A DNA stretch of 16,017 nucleotides, from positions 1-16,017 of the forward strand of contig JAEPRB010000512.1 of NCBI GenBank assembly GCA_016758965.1, read 5' to 3'. Source of the stretch: Circinella minor. Taxonomy: Eukaryota > Mucoromycota > Mucoromycetes > Mucorales > Lichtheimiaceae. The notes beneath the pieces are model-generated. The model saw only the letters and a program-made list of their open reading frames with translations. It made no database searches and had not been told where the DNA came from. This document shows, piece after piece, positions 1 to 10,720 of this stretch. A program made the position numbers and the translations under genes. Each line of letters opens with the position of its first letter. The first letter of the stretch is position 1.

Positions 1-5
1 TAATG

Positions 6-82
6 TTACTGCGGATATAGTAAGAAATGAGAAAAGAAGCCGCAGTAAAAGAAGTATAATCGGTATTAAAAATAACCGATTA
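6..82. repeat. Two adjacent inverted repeats (hairpins)
   Basis: TTACTGCGG at 6-14 is matched perfectly by CCGCAGTAA at 40-48 (9 bp arms, 25-base loop). TAATCGGT at 57-64 is matched by ACCGATTA at 75-82 (8 bp arms, 10-base loop). Both lie at the window edge in AT-rich DNA. No function is evident. They could be transposon-end debris or belong to the 3' region of a gene outside the window. Confidence 0.6.
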
Positions 83-250
83 ATAATTACGACATGAATA
101 GTAAACTAATTATTTTGGCTACGACAGTAGTAGTAGTAATAATTATTATATTTTTTAATTAAAAATTCAAAAAAAAAACCAAAAAAAAATTTCAAATTTT
201 CAACATTGAAAAGTTAACTTCGAAATATATTCAAGTTGAATAAACAAACA

Positions 251-321
251 TGCGTCGACCGAGAATCGAACTCGGGTCATCCGCGTGGCAGGCGGATATT
301 ATACCACTAAACCATCGACGC
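251..321 (-). tRNA. tRNA-Gly (anticodon GCC)
   Basis: Read on the minus strand this folds as a complete cloverleaf. The 7-bp acceptor stem is GCGTCGA/TCGACGC with A as discriminator base. The D arm contains the A-box-like TGGTTTAGTGG. The anticodon stem TCCGC/GCGGA closes the loop CTGCCAC with anticodon GCC. The T arm CCGAG/CTCGG contains the B-box GTTCGATTC. There is no intron, and CCA is not encoded, as expected for a eukaryotic gene. A T-rich stretch follows on the minus strand, including TTTT at about 209-212, which could end Pol III transcription. It decodes GGC and GGU glycine codons. Confidence 0.97.
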
Positions 322-1866
322 TTGTTGATATTGACACACTGTGTGGTAATCTTGTTTGATTAGACCAAAGAAAAGGTTCACGTGATTGATAAATTAGAAT
401 TAATCCTTGTTTGGTAGTCATGTGACCATTCAAGTATGTATAAATATGGGCGGTTTAGCCGCAGAATAATTAATGTTTATCTTTTCTATCTCTTTTACTT
501 TTACCTTTTCTTTTATTTTGACAGACTTTTCAATAAGGGAATCTCTACAATGTGTCAATATTGTTAGGTCTGAAGTGAGGTTTGTTCCTGGTTCTGTATC
601 AGTTCTAAACAAGATGCTGAAGTGATGATTCCAACCTAGGAATCCAAGTTGTTGCCAGGTAAATACTTCTGACTAATATATTTACTCATTATCTACTACT
701 TTTATTTGTCACCTATCTATTTTCCTTATATCTTTTTAAACGTTGTCTCTCCTCCTATTTCCATTTATATTATTTTATTATTATTCCTATTTTCGTCATT
801 TACCCTATTTTTAATATCTTTTCCTTTCATGTTATTTATAAAAGATCATCTTTATGATCTTTAATCAATTCTTTTGTGTTGTCTCTTATGGATCATATTG
901 ATCTATATTCTGTTTTAATTCATTTATTTTTGATTTCCATTATTTCTTATTTTTAGCAGGATAATAATGATTATGTCGCTTGTATAATATTATTACTTTA
1001 ATGATGTTATCATTTTCATATTATATTTGGATTATATAAATACTATTCAAATTAATAATAATAAAATCAAGGAAGCGATTAACTAATGATTAACTATCTA
1101 TTTATAAACTAATTATCAGGTTATCTACCTAATTATCAACCAGTTTACTTGTTTCTTACTTTACCTTCCTCACTTTCTTTATTATTATTTCCCTTGTAGC
1201 ATAGTTTATTGTGTTTCATCTACCGAAGAATTCTGGTTATTACCATTAATGTTAAGGTGCGACGATTATTATTTATATAAACTTACAACGGATCTGACAA
1301 TATTTACAACGCACAAAAATGTTATATAGCAATACCAATATTTTGTGTGTTTTATATAATAAATAAAAGTATTAATAAAAATATATATTTTTAGAATGAT
1401 TTTACTGTTTTTTTTAGTGGGATATTGTATTTATTATTATTATATAGCTTTTTTAGTTTCTAAAGACCTCTACTAAATGTTATTTACTAGTAGCCTGGGT
1501 TAAAAAAAAGATAAGCTTTATCTATTTATTTTCTCGTTAAAATATTATTAGTAAATACTATAATATATTTGAATGAATTGACATTTCATTTTTTTAACCT
1601 TTTTTATATAAAATGTACTACTATTCTTCTTATTTTAAAAAAGTATAACATCATTAATGAATTGTTTCTATTAGAAATAGAACAATTTTATAATAATAAA
1701 ATATTTTTTTTTTAATTTTAAATATATGATATCAATAAAAAGAAAATCGTATTGACTTATCTTTTTCTATAAAAAGATCATATTTTACTTTTAATTATAG
1801 TTAATATGTTATATAATAAAGCTTAATTGAATTCTCAAAGCTTTATATCTTTTAGTAAATGATTTA
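322..1866. other. AT-rich intergenic region, no supported gene
   Basis: I see no reading frame with protein-like composition on either strand. Visible structure: a TATA-like TATAAATA near 438-445, followed by a pyrimidine-rich strand (about 478-520) that resembles a fungal core promoter facing right, with CACGTG near 379 and CATGTGACC near 419; a 9-bp hairpin AAAGATCAT/ATGATCTTT at 841-862; a hairpin with one bulged base at 1660-1687; and AAGCTT-centred arms at 1816-1846. No transcript with a convincing ORF follows the TATA-like element. Confidence 0.5.
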
Positions 1867-2033
1867 GATAAAGTAGTAGACAGCTATAATAGCATCAGTA
1901 TAATATAACGTCAGCTGATAGTAAACTGATAAGCAATTATAATAATAGTAGCTATTATATTATAAATTTTATGCAGCGGATTACGCTTAATCTTCTTTCT
2001 CTCGAACACTCGAAAAAAAAATATATATTAATA
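1867..2033 (+). promoter_or_regulatory. Putative permease promoter with three GATA motifs
   Basis: The 170 bases before the chosen ATG hold GATAAA (1867), TGATAG (about 1916-1921) and TGATAAG (about 1927-1933). There is also a small palindrome, ATAATAG/CTATTAT, near 1945-1961. GATA-type zinc-finger factors are established regulators of nitrogen-source uptake genes in fungi, so clustered sites before an amino-acid permease make sense. GATA is common by chance in DNA this AT-rich, so regulation is inference. Confidence 0.35.
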
Positions 2034-4764
2034 ATGGTGTCAGTAGATGAAGATCGCGAAGTTCTATTATCTGAGGATTCAGATCAACATCCTGATCAAG
2101 TAGGACATATGGAACCGCTTGCAGTGGGAGGTTTGTTATCACTTCTTATATAATAAAAAGAAGAGTTGTTGTTGCCTATTATTATTTGTTGTACAGCAAC
2201 AAAAAAATCACCATGAGAATATATGAATCTTTTTTAACTCTTTTATAATTATATTAACTAGATCAGCGTTTGGAACGCAAGATTGGTTGGCTATCGGGAG
2301 CCATGGTTAACATTAGTTATATTATTGGAGCAGGTATTTTTGTTGGTCCATCCCTTACATTAGATTTACTTGGTTCAGGGGGAATGAATATTATTGCATG
2401 GACAATTGGCGCACTTATTGCAATGGCGGGGAGTTATACATTTGCTGAACTTGGTACCATGGTATGTATTTGTGTGTTTTTATCTTTTCATTAGTAAAGT
2501 AATTTATTTATGAAGGACTTATATATTGTTATATTATATAGCTTCCGAGAAGGTATTATAGAATAAATTAGCTTTTTTTTTGTTTTACAGAAAAAAAAAG
2601 GGAAGGGATAGGGCGGATATACCAAGTTCAATATATATTTATTTATGGGTCTGTTTTTAGTGGCGGCGAAGTTGGTTACTTAGAATATTGTTATCAAAAA
2701 CCAAAATATCTATTAGCCTATATGTTTACCATGTGGAACTTGATGAATCGATCTAGTAGTGTTGCTGCACAAGGTACTTGTTTATTACATATGAAAAGGA
2801 GTATTCATTGTGATGGTACAATAGAGTTTTAAATTGATTTTTTTTTTCAGGAACAATTTTTGGATCATATATGAATTATGCAATTTTTGGACAGGATTAT
2901 AAATCAGGCTGGGGTGAAAGAATGTGGGCATGTAAGCTTTTTTTTTTTTCGATGGATTGATTGCATGTAAAGCTATATATATATATATATATATAATAAC
3001 AGTGAACAATAATAGTACTTTGTACCACTATATTGGCATTATGTAATGTATTATCGGTCAAGGTAAAATAATAATATTAACAATGATATTGGTAGATGGT
3101 GATGATATAAAAAATTAACTAATAACATAATAAAATATCTAAAGGTATCTTTACGGTTGATGAGTGTTTTGACGATTGTAAAAATTGCTATACTTGGACT
3201 TGTTGTTTTTGTTGGAATTCTTACACTACTTGGTGCTATACCAAATGATATTGATGTCAAAACAGCACTTTCTTTTCAAGGTACATCAAATACAATTGGT
3301 CCTTATGCATCTGCTTTATATTATGTAAGAATATTATTGCTGGATATACATAAATATATTTACTTATTTTTATTGCACTAATTAATTTGTGGAATATGCG
3401 TATATGACAAAAAAAAAAGGTCATGAACAGTTATAGTGGATGGCATAATCTCAATTATATATTAGATGAAGTTAAGGTAAAGCTTATAATTGCGGTATCA
3501 ATATTATTCAATAACTGATAATTTTTCTTTAATAACACTGCTTTTACTTTTTTTTTTTTCATGACTTTATTAGGATCCTATAAAGAATTTACCAAAGGCT
3601 TCAGCAGCTGCCCTAGGAACTACAGCTGTATTGTATATCTTGACAAATATATCTTATCTTGCTGTTCTTGGAACAGTTGCCATGAAAGAGTCAGAATATA
3701 TTGTAGCTGCATCCTTGTAAGTAAACATATGCTGTCCTAGTGATTGGTTTACACAAGAAAAAAGAAAGACAATTTTATTTTATTTGTTAGAACTAATCAT
3801 TGTTATTTACCATTATTTTCAGCTTTACAAAATCATTAGGTGAAAATTTTGCTACCACAATATTACCCGTTTTGATTGCTCTGGGGGCTTTTGGATGTGG
3901 TGCATCCATTAATTTCTCAGCAGGACGGATTATCATGGAAACAGGTCGTTCTGGTCTATTACCTTATGGTCGTACTTTTGGTCATGTTAATCCCAAAGTG
4001 AAAAGTCCTGTTAATGCTTATTTATTACAATATTTTTTGACGGTTATTTTTATTGTTGGATTACCACCAGGAGCTGTTTATCAATTTATTATTGCTTTCC
4101 AAGCATATCCTGTTTATGTAAGAAATATAAAAGATAATTTTTCTATTTGAAAGTCGCTGATTATGTCTTTATTTATCATGAAATAATTTAACTAATAATG
4201 ATGATGGATGTATTAATTATAGGTATTCTATACACTTATTGCATTAAGTGTAATTATCCTTCGAAAACGTGAGCCACACAATAAAAGACCTATCGTGGCA
4301 CCACTTATATGTGTTTATGCTTTTATGGCATTTACAATCTATGCACTTATCTTTGTATTTATTCCCGTAGAAAATTCATATTATCCTTATTGGTGTAAGT
4401 ATTTTTTTTTTTCTTTTCTCAGAAAAAGTTTATGATTTGTTGTAATATTTTTTTTTTACTAATCATCATCCATTATCATATATATCATTTAGTACCATAT
4501 GCTACAGCTATTGCATCCATGTTCGTTTATGGGATACTTTGGGTAAATAATTATATTATTTTTCAATTTCAATTTCAAGACTTATTTACTAAAATAAGAA
4601 ATTTAAACTGTATCATATAGTACTATCAAATTATAATCCGAGATACGCCTGGAAAATCATATAACGAGGGTATTCGACGTCAAGGCCAAGTCGCATTAGA
4701 AAGAGAAGTGTTTGGAAATCAAGGATACACTCGTGTATCAACAGATGATCATACTATTCCATAA
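2034..4764 (+). CDS. Amino-acid permease, APC superfamily (LAT-like)
   Basis: Integral membrane transporter expected to import amino acids at the plasma membrane or vacuole; substrate cannot be told. Thirteen exons join in frame to 529 residues: 2034-2130, 2262-2461, 2542-2552, 2661-2773, 2851-2931, 3016-3062, 3145-3324, 3420-3476, 3574-3716, 3823-4117, 4223-4394, 4493-4542, 4621-4764. All 12 introns are GT-AG, 77-131 bases. The first membrane helix carries the family signature GAGIF at residues 55-59. LPRSGGEVGYLE, the W-N-L-N-Y segment and DPIKNLPKAS follow the LAT pattern. About 12 hydrophobic segments are visible, between an acidic cytosolic N-terminus and a hydrophilic C-tail. I chose the ATG at 2034 because A stands at -3; an in-frame ATG at 1971 would add 21 residues. 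Exon 3 is only 11 bases. It converges on the coiled-coil gene. Confidence 0.92.
2974..2995. repeat. (TA)n microsatellite in permease intron 5
   Basis: About eleven TA units lie inside intron 2932-3015, shortly before its acceptor. A similar (TA)n run lies at 6799-6819 in the intergenic region downstream of the CotH gene. Confidence 0.9.
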
Positions 4765-5139
4765 TATTTTTGTGTTTGTTTTGCTTTTTGATTTCTTTTC
4801 GTGATTCTTTAATATATTGATATCATATCATAAAATATTGACATAATAAACGTCATAACGTAATAAATATATATAAGATGCAATTGTGGAAAAGGTAATA
4901 CAATAATTATGTATAAAATGTACCAATGATGTAAAAAAGGGTGTTATCAAAAAAAAAAAAAAAGAGAACAAGTAAAGAAGGGGACGGGAATTTGTCTGGT
5001 ATAAAAGAGTATTACTAGTTAAATGTTATATGATGAGATATCTTTTTGTGTATGTGTGAGTGTAGTATTTTTTTTTTCTTCTTTTTTTTTTTTTTACATG
5101 TATTTGTAGTGGATAAAAATAATAATAACAAAAATTAGA
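4765..5139. other. Shared 3' region between convergent genes
   Basis: No coding potential. It contains AATAAA at 4845-4850 and again at 4862-4867, suitable polyadenylation signals for the permease. Long A and T runs follow (A-run near 4950, T-runs near 5068-5096). The T-runs are A-runs on the other strand and may form the 3' untranslated region of the coiled-coil gene. Confidence 0.5.
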
Positions 5140-6006
5140 TCAATTATCTTCTTTTGCATATGTACGAATGGTTATTACGAGGTCTGAAACTTCTGTTTGA
5201 CAGCGGTTTACTGCCATTTGTAAATCCCCATCCTTTTCTTCTGCTGTATTTGATAACATCTGTAACTCCTCACGAACACGTTCCACAAATTCTTGATTTG
5301 TTTCTTGAACCTGATCCCGCATCTTTTGTAACTCTTCAATTTTATCCCTTTGTTCTTCTGCCCATTGATATGCTCGTGATTCACATAATTTTGTCAATAA
5401 ATGACATCGTTCTGTCATAATAGCTAATTGTGCCTTCACTACTTGTAATTCATGACGTAAACAATCCAGTTCCCTTTGTGGACCTGAAGTCATCGATTCG
5501 TTCAATATTTTATAATGTTGTGCTAGTCGTGCATGTTCCTCTTCTGCATTTCGATGTTTCTCTAGTGCTGCTTCCAATTCTTTTCGAGCCACATGAGCTT
5601 CATGTTTTAACTTTTTCACTTCTGTTTCCATAGATTGTGATGACTTTTTGGTACCGTTCAATTGTTGTTGTTTGGAATCAAGAGATCGCATTAACGTTTG
5701 AATCTCGGATCGATATTGAGTATTAGATTCAGCATACTCTTGAGCTTGTAACGTATTTTGTTTTTTAGCTTCTTTTGCTACTTGTAACTATATTCACGGA
5801 GTAAAAAAAAAATGGTTCATATTAAGAAACCCTGACTTTAATCTTCCTTGGATTATGAAATAAAAGAGAAGAAAACATACTTGTTGTTGAGTAGAAGCTA
5901 ACTCTTTTTGAATAGTTTCCCATTGTTGTTGAAGCTGAACTAAAACTTTTCCAGATCTTGAGTTATGAACACCGTTGCTCATGACACTGTTAGAAGTTTG
6001 TATCAT
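5140..6006 (-). CDS. Long coiled-coil protein, function unknown
   Basis: Two exons on the minus strand (6006-5881 and 5787-5140) join in phase 0 across a 93-base intron with donor GTATGT and acceptor TATAG, giving 257 residues. After a polar start of about 20 residues, nearly the whole protein is Q/E/K/A/L-rich with heptad-like hydrophobic spacing. There is a likely break near residues 140-146, where TSGPQ interrupts the helix. The second half contains KLCESRAYQWAEEQRDKIEE, and the protein ends TIRTYAKEDN. No membrane segment, signal peptide or catalytic motif is seen. The first ATG lacks A or G at -3; a second in-frame Met at residue 9 is possible. Scaffold, vesicle-tether or cytoskeletal roles are typical of such proteins, but I do not recognise the family. 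The gene reading frame is well supported. Confidence 0.85.
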
Positions 6007-6262
6007 TGAAAAATAAAGAAGGGAGTTGTATCAAAGTTTCTTTTTTTATTTTTGAAACGCAGAGTAGAAGAAAGGAAAAAGAGGAGTTATGTTCTGTCGG
6101 ATGTGTACACTAATATTTTTTTTTTTTGTTCTGTCGCTGAGCATTCTCAAAGAGTTTTGGCACGAGGTGACACACAATCGCTATCGGGAATCAATGCAAA
6201 AAGCCGACTAGCAATTTCAAGTTATTTCATCATTAAGGAGAAAGGTAATAAATAAATAAAAA
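6007..6262 (-). promoter_or_regulatory. Upstream region of the coiled-coil gene
   Basis: The nonamer GTTCTGTCG occurs twice in direct orientation, at 6091-6099 and 6128-6136, in the region upstream of this minus-strand gene. The stretch has a higher GC content than the flanks and a T-run between the two copies. It could be a factor-binding site pair. A plus-strand frame here (6052-6255) is open but has no recognisable product. Confidence 0.3.
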
Positions 6263-6882
6263 AAACAGTAAAATGTTCCTTAAAAGATAGTTTCTTCTAC
6301 TTTGAATTTATTGCTGTTATATATACAACAAAACGAATATCGTTGACTTGTTTAAAAGATTTTTACTATAACTTAATTAAGTATACACTAAATCGCAGTA
6401 GTAGGAGTGGTAATTTACAACAGCCCCTTTCTTAATTCTACATACTAAAACTTTACCAATAAATATATACTAGTATTTTTTTTATTACATCACTCTATGA
6501 TCATTGATAGCATAAAATATTAATATAACATTTTTAATTACAATAATATACTTTTTTATTTTCCCACCACCCAATATGTATCTGCTTGACAGTTTCATCA
6601 AATGAAACTAATTTATGCACTGCAGACTTTGAGATTGCTTCTAGATTTAACCAAGAAAGTAAATTACAGCCAAATAAAAGCACTTATAAACTTTAAATAA
6701 TTTTGTTGATATGTCAAGTATTATTATTAATAAAACAAACCATATACTACATTATATGATATAATTTTTTATGTTGCTACAATAATTTAACCCATATCTA
6801 TATATATATATATATATATTTACAAATTATTATAATTGTTTTCTATTATTAATAATACTAGTTACTGTTTTTATTCTTTATG
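6263..6882. other. Intergenic AT-rich stretch
   Basis: No gene seen. It holds the (TA)n run at 6799-6819 and TTTATT at 6870-6875, which reads AATAAA on the minus strand only a few bases after the CotH stop codon and could serve as its polyadenylation signal. Confidence 0.5.
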
Positions 6883-9034
6883 TTATTTGTCATAGAATTC
6901 CAAAATAGCTCGACTACTATTGGCAATATACTCTTTAACACCGGTCATAGAAATGTGTCCCGTTGGTCCATTCACTGCAACATCAAACGGAAGTGGTTGT
7001 GGCCGTTCAAGAGCATCTTTTATTGTGTCCATATCCACAATGCCTGCCAATTTTTCATCGTCAAAAAGACTTATTGTTTGATTTGCAAGAATATCGATCT
7101 CAGTTTTACCTAATCGTGGTAAATTTTCATCCCATTCAACATCTTGCCGAATCATATCAGCAACAGCATCAATAATAGGGTCTAGAATCATTGGATTGAC
7201 CAGATAGGTTGCTAATTCTTGTAGAATTTCTTCAAAACGTTGTTTATATTCTGGTACACGTAAGAATTGTTTGACAAGAGGTCGACGTAAGAATCCAGGA
7301 AAAGTATGATAGTCACCTGTAAGCATTTGTGACATATCGGACATGGAAGACCCCATAGAAATATCGACATCTGCTGGGATATAGATAAATTGTTCTGCAT
7401 TAAGTCCATTTTGATAAAGATAATAATTGTCAGCAAAAGTTGAGTATCCATCGGAAAATCCAAGAATAATTTCAAGAGCCATGCTGTATCACATAAATGC
7501 AGAAAATGATTTAGTACGTATTGTCATAAGAATGAAATGAATGTTCATATTCATCATTAAAAAAAAAAGGCGTACCTGCGAAGTACCGATTCCATATTAA
7601 AATGTTTTTCCCACTCTTCAAGATTATCCGTAGGTGCATTGGCCAAGAATTTAATTAATTCTATTAATGGCTTATAACTAGGATTTTTATCTGATGGATC
7701 TTCTTTGATTTTATATTGACCTTCTTCATAGACTGTTGTATTTTCACCATAATATCCTAAATCTGAAATATGTCCTCCAGGACCAAAGATATCACCAACA
7801 AGTCGAGCTTGATATAAATTGCCTTGTTGATAATCAGATTCTTCACCATTACCAAATTCGTTTACAAGCCATGGGTTTTTAAAATTTTCAATCAATCCGA
7901 AAAACCCAACTGGTTGATCATTAATATATAATCTAAAATTATATTATTACAGTATATATTGTACAGTAGTTAAAAAAAAGTTATTATGCATGTTCATGAA
8001 TATATGTAATTTTCTTTCTTTCTCTTTTACCTGACATATGAAAAGTCTGTAGTAGGAAGTCCAGTAGCTCGTATTATATGATAAATTAATGCTTCACGAA
8101 TATATGAAGGATCTGTAAATAAAGAACGTAATTTGATACGTCGATATCCATATAATGATTTTCCACTTTCTTTAGGAATTTTGACACTATAACTCAATTT
8201 TGGATTCCAACGAGAAGACCGTCCGGAAAGTTCTACTTCGACATCCTCAAATGTAAGCAGTTCTTGCCCTCTAAAAAGATAGTATATTACAGTGATAATG
8301 AATACAGTTGTTTTAAAAACAGCAATTATCACTTTTTCTTCCTTTTATGTTTGGTTTTCTTACCTGATAAATGTCATATTACCAGTGACAAAAGCATCTT
8401 CATCCAAAGGATTTCCATGTAAATTCATTAAATCCGTTGAATTGGCTCTGATATGGATTGTTCCAATTTGACCATCGAGATGTAAATCACTATCTTTTCG
8501 ATGGTATAAAGGATCATATAGATGAGGTAACGTGGGGATATCCCAATAAGCTTGGGAACGATTATAAAATTCATAATCTGTATCTGATTGTTTTGGTTGA
8601 CGAGTGAATGGTTCACGTGAAGTTACTTTATTATCATTATCTGGGTCGATATGAGCATAGTAGTATTCTTTTTTTGCGATGGGTGCTGAACCAATATAGG
8701 TAAGGTTGTCATTCGCTGAGAGTGATAAAGGGTAAGGTGCATCATCGATCACAACGGTGATTGTGTCGTTTGTTTGCGATTTTTCAGGTAAGGTGCCCAC
8801 GACTCGGTATTCAATATTATTGGTATCCAGAGATGATGTTGTTACTGTTATACATAAAGCAAACAGGAGCAATCCTGTAATTTGTAATAATGACAATTCT
8901 GATAATATAAAATAAACTCTCAAGTTAGTTTTTCTTTTTGTTGTTGTTGTTGTTTAATACACAAAAAATAAACATTCATTGATTTTCTGTTTACTTTGTC
9001 GGTAATATTTTGTCGATGGCCTTCCAAATATCAT
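6883..9034 (-). CDS. Secreted CotH-family (CotH kinase-like) protein
   Basis: Five minus-strand exons join to 590 residues: 9034-8995, 8898-8364, 8270-8031, 7932-7576, 7483-6883. Introns are 92-98 bases. The product starts with a basic n-region and a hydrophobic signal-peptide core (about residues 15-36, GLLLFALCITVTT). Family hallmarks follow: ELSGRSSRW (205-213), KLSYSVKIPK, SLYGYRRIKLR, DPSYIRE, FSDGY (400-404), DNYYLYQ (409-415) and PADVD (427-431). Several N-glycosylation sequons are visible. No C-terminal hydrophobic GPI signal is seen, so it is probably freely secreted. Bacterial CotH is a spore-coat protein kinase. Mucoralean homologues are surface or secreted proteins, some of which bind host cells; which role applies here cannot be told. 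The long exon lacks an in-frame ATG, so I place the start in a short upstream exon (donor GTAAAC, branch CTAAC, acceptor TATCAG). An alternative acceptor at ACAG is possible. Confidence 0.9.
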
Positions 9035-9865
9035 AATAAATTTGTTATATTATATTCGTAGAAAGTAAAGAAAATAGAGATTTGTTTGTTTATTTGATAA
9101 AAAGGATATTCTATTATAGTCATTTTTGTTACTCTGTTTCGGAAAATTTATTGACACAGAAAATACTTCAAGGTGTTTCCCCGAGCTGTAATAAACTATT
9201 TCTTATTAAAAATGTAATACAATTGATCATATATATTTATATAATATAAGAAACCTTCAGTTTGAGAACTTGATACAGCTTGGTTTTATTAATATTTAGT
9301 TGAGTGAGTTAAAGAAATTATATAGTATTATCGAGGGACTTTAGCAGTAGTTACAGCGTACATGGAATCTACTCAAGTGTAGCCTTTCAAGATTTAAAGA
9401 TATACTTATTATCATTCCTGTAAAACATTTTGGAGATGTCATTTATGTTTCATTTTCCCCACTTCTTTCATGCCCAATCTTAATGAGGGTATTTCGCCCC
9501 TTATTCTAGACAAATGTTATTGTCTATTCTTTTCTTTTATCATTTTACTTTTCAATGATGTTCATCAGTTAATATCAAAAAGAAAATATTTTATATTGGT
9601 TTATAGATTAACTATTGAATACAAAAAGTAACATGTATAGCAATAATAAGACTGGGTGATCATCAATTATGAATAGTTATCTGTCAAAAGAAACAAGTGG
9701 TTTTCTTTTGTAAATTTTCGTTTTATGCTTGTTCTATTTATTGGGGAGTTTAAGCACCAATTTGAGATTGTACAAAACTATTTAAAGAAGGAGATAAATG
9801 TAAGGATATATAAAACGGTAACATGAAACACAATATTGGCAAAATTGACTAGTTAAATGGTTCTT
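9035..9865. other. Upstream region of the CotH gene, no gene seen
   Basis: AT-rich with scattered pyrimidine runs. It should contain the CotH promoter (minus strand), but no clear TATA box stands out. I find no frame with protein-like composition on either strand. Confidence 0.4.
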
Positions 9866-10094
9866 TTAAAGAATGTCGTGAAAAACCGATCGCCAATGCA
9901 TGAACCAGATAGTTTGTAAAGTGAGACCGATTTGTGGTAGATGATTAGACCAATTGCTATTGTCAGCGGAAAAATGTAGAGATCCAAAAGCCGATTCGAA
10001 GAGAACGGTGATACAATTGATGGTAGTGGCGATGTTTGTTCCAAAAAGTACATGCTTTATGGTTGTTCAGTTCTTCATACGGGTCTTGTTCCAT
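9866..10094 (-). pseudogene. Possible remnant of a small membrane protein
   Basis: On the minus strand an ATG at 10094 opens MEQDPYEELNNHK. A one-base shift then leads into a second frame beginning HVLFGTNIATTINCITVLFE and ending WFMHWRSVFHDIL at the TAA 9868-9866. The second frame has two hydrophobic segments and three tryptophans, unusual for random AT-rich sequence. An overlapping third frame (10053-9853) is also open and hydrophobic, so the true frame is uncertain. No family is recognised. It is divergent from the plus-strand island starting at 10297. It may be chance. Confidence 0.25.
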
Positions 10095-10296
10095 ATATCG
10101 TAATATCTATAATAATGATAATATTAATAAAATATTTAGTACAATTAAACTTTTTTTTATCAGTAATGATTGCCACACCATTATTCAAACGATCTAGAAT
10201 GAAAAAACAATTACATGTATCGCGTCTATGTAGCCCCGAAAAATAGAGAGAGAGAGAAACCAGAAGAGGATCACTATAGCAACACCGAACGGAAAG

Positions 10297-10720
10297 ATGC
10301 TTGAACCGGACGCACCACTCATCCCCATCGATCTCTCATCCTTGGAATTACACACCTGACACCAGGGTGCCCAACCCCTGGTTGCTTGTATACGCGGTAT
10401 TTATTACTGTAACGGGACAGTGCTAGTGGTCTACGTTTCGCCCTTCACCCGAGCGGCAAATCAACACGCCTACACGTGGCTGCCAGACACAGTTTTTTAC
10501 ACCATCATGTCCGGGATGGCCGTATTAGTGAACCGGTATGTAATCCAAGAATCCCGTAAAAGGATACCATAAAAGAAGTATAGCAAGAGAGAAAGAGGCG
10601 CCATTGATGAGTGAAGGCATTCTTTAGGCTGTCAATAAAACAATAGTGTGTTCGACGCATCGATCTTCAAAATCCCAACAAGTAAAACAAGTCAAGATTC
10701 AGAAGAGTCGAATTATGTAG
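10297..10720 (+). pseudogene. Possible decayed two-TM protein gene
   Basis: An ATG at 10297 (A at -3) opens MLEPDAPLIPIDLSSLELHT, then TGA. Skipping one base continues as PDTRVPNPWLLVYAVFITVTG. A second, opposite shift near 10418 restores the first frame as TVLVVYVSPFTRAANQH and on to SGMAVLVNR. The two shifts compensate and join both halves of one membrane helix. A second helix lies near TVFYTIMSGMAVLV. A donor GTATGT at 10536 and acceptor TTTAG at 10626-10627 could delimit a 92-base intron, with a basic tail open to the TAG at 10718-10720 but out of phase. Without splicing the frame ends at the TAA 10570-10572. The GC content is higher than its flanks. No family is recognised. Confidence 0.3.

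Noticed and set aside
430..612. 60-codon minus-strand frame rich in K, E and I
   Set aside because: Complement of a pyrimidine-rich promoter-like run; no splice or homology support.
622..672. Possible box C/D snoRNA: GTGATGA at 622-628 and CTGA at 669-672
   Set aside because: No terminal stem pairs the flanks, no convincing inner C'/D' boxes, and both motifs are short enough to occur by chance.
1971..2033. In-frame upstream ATG of the permease
   Set aside because: T at -3 and an N-terminal extension unlike the acidic start typical after the ATG at 2034; not excluded.
5154..5633. Plus-strand open frames opposite the coiled-coil gene
   Set aside because: Antisense shadows of the Q/E/K-rich minus-strand coding sequence.
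6052..6255. 67-codon plus-strand frame upstream of the coiled-coil gene
   Set aside because: Low-complexity start, no recognisable product, lies in a divergent upstream region; more likely untranslated.
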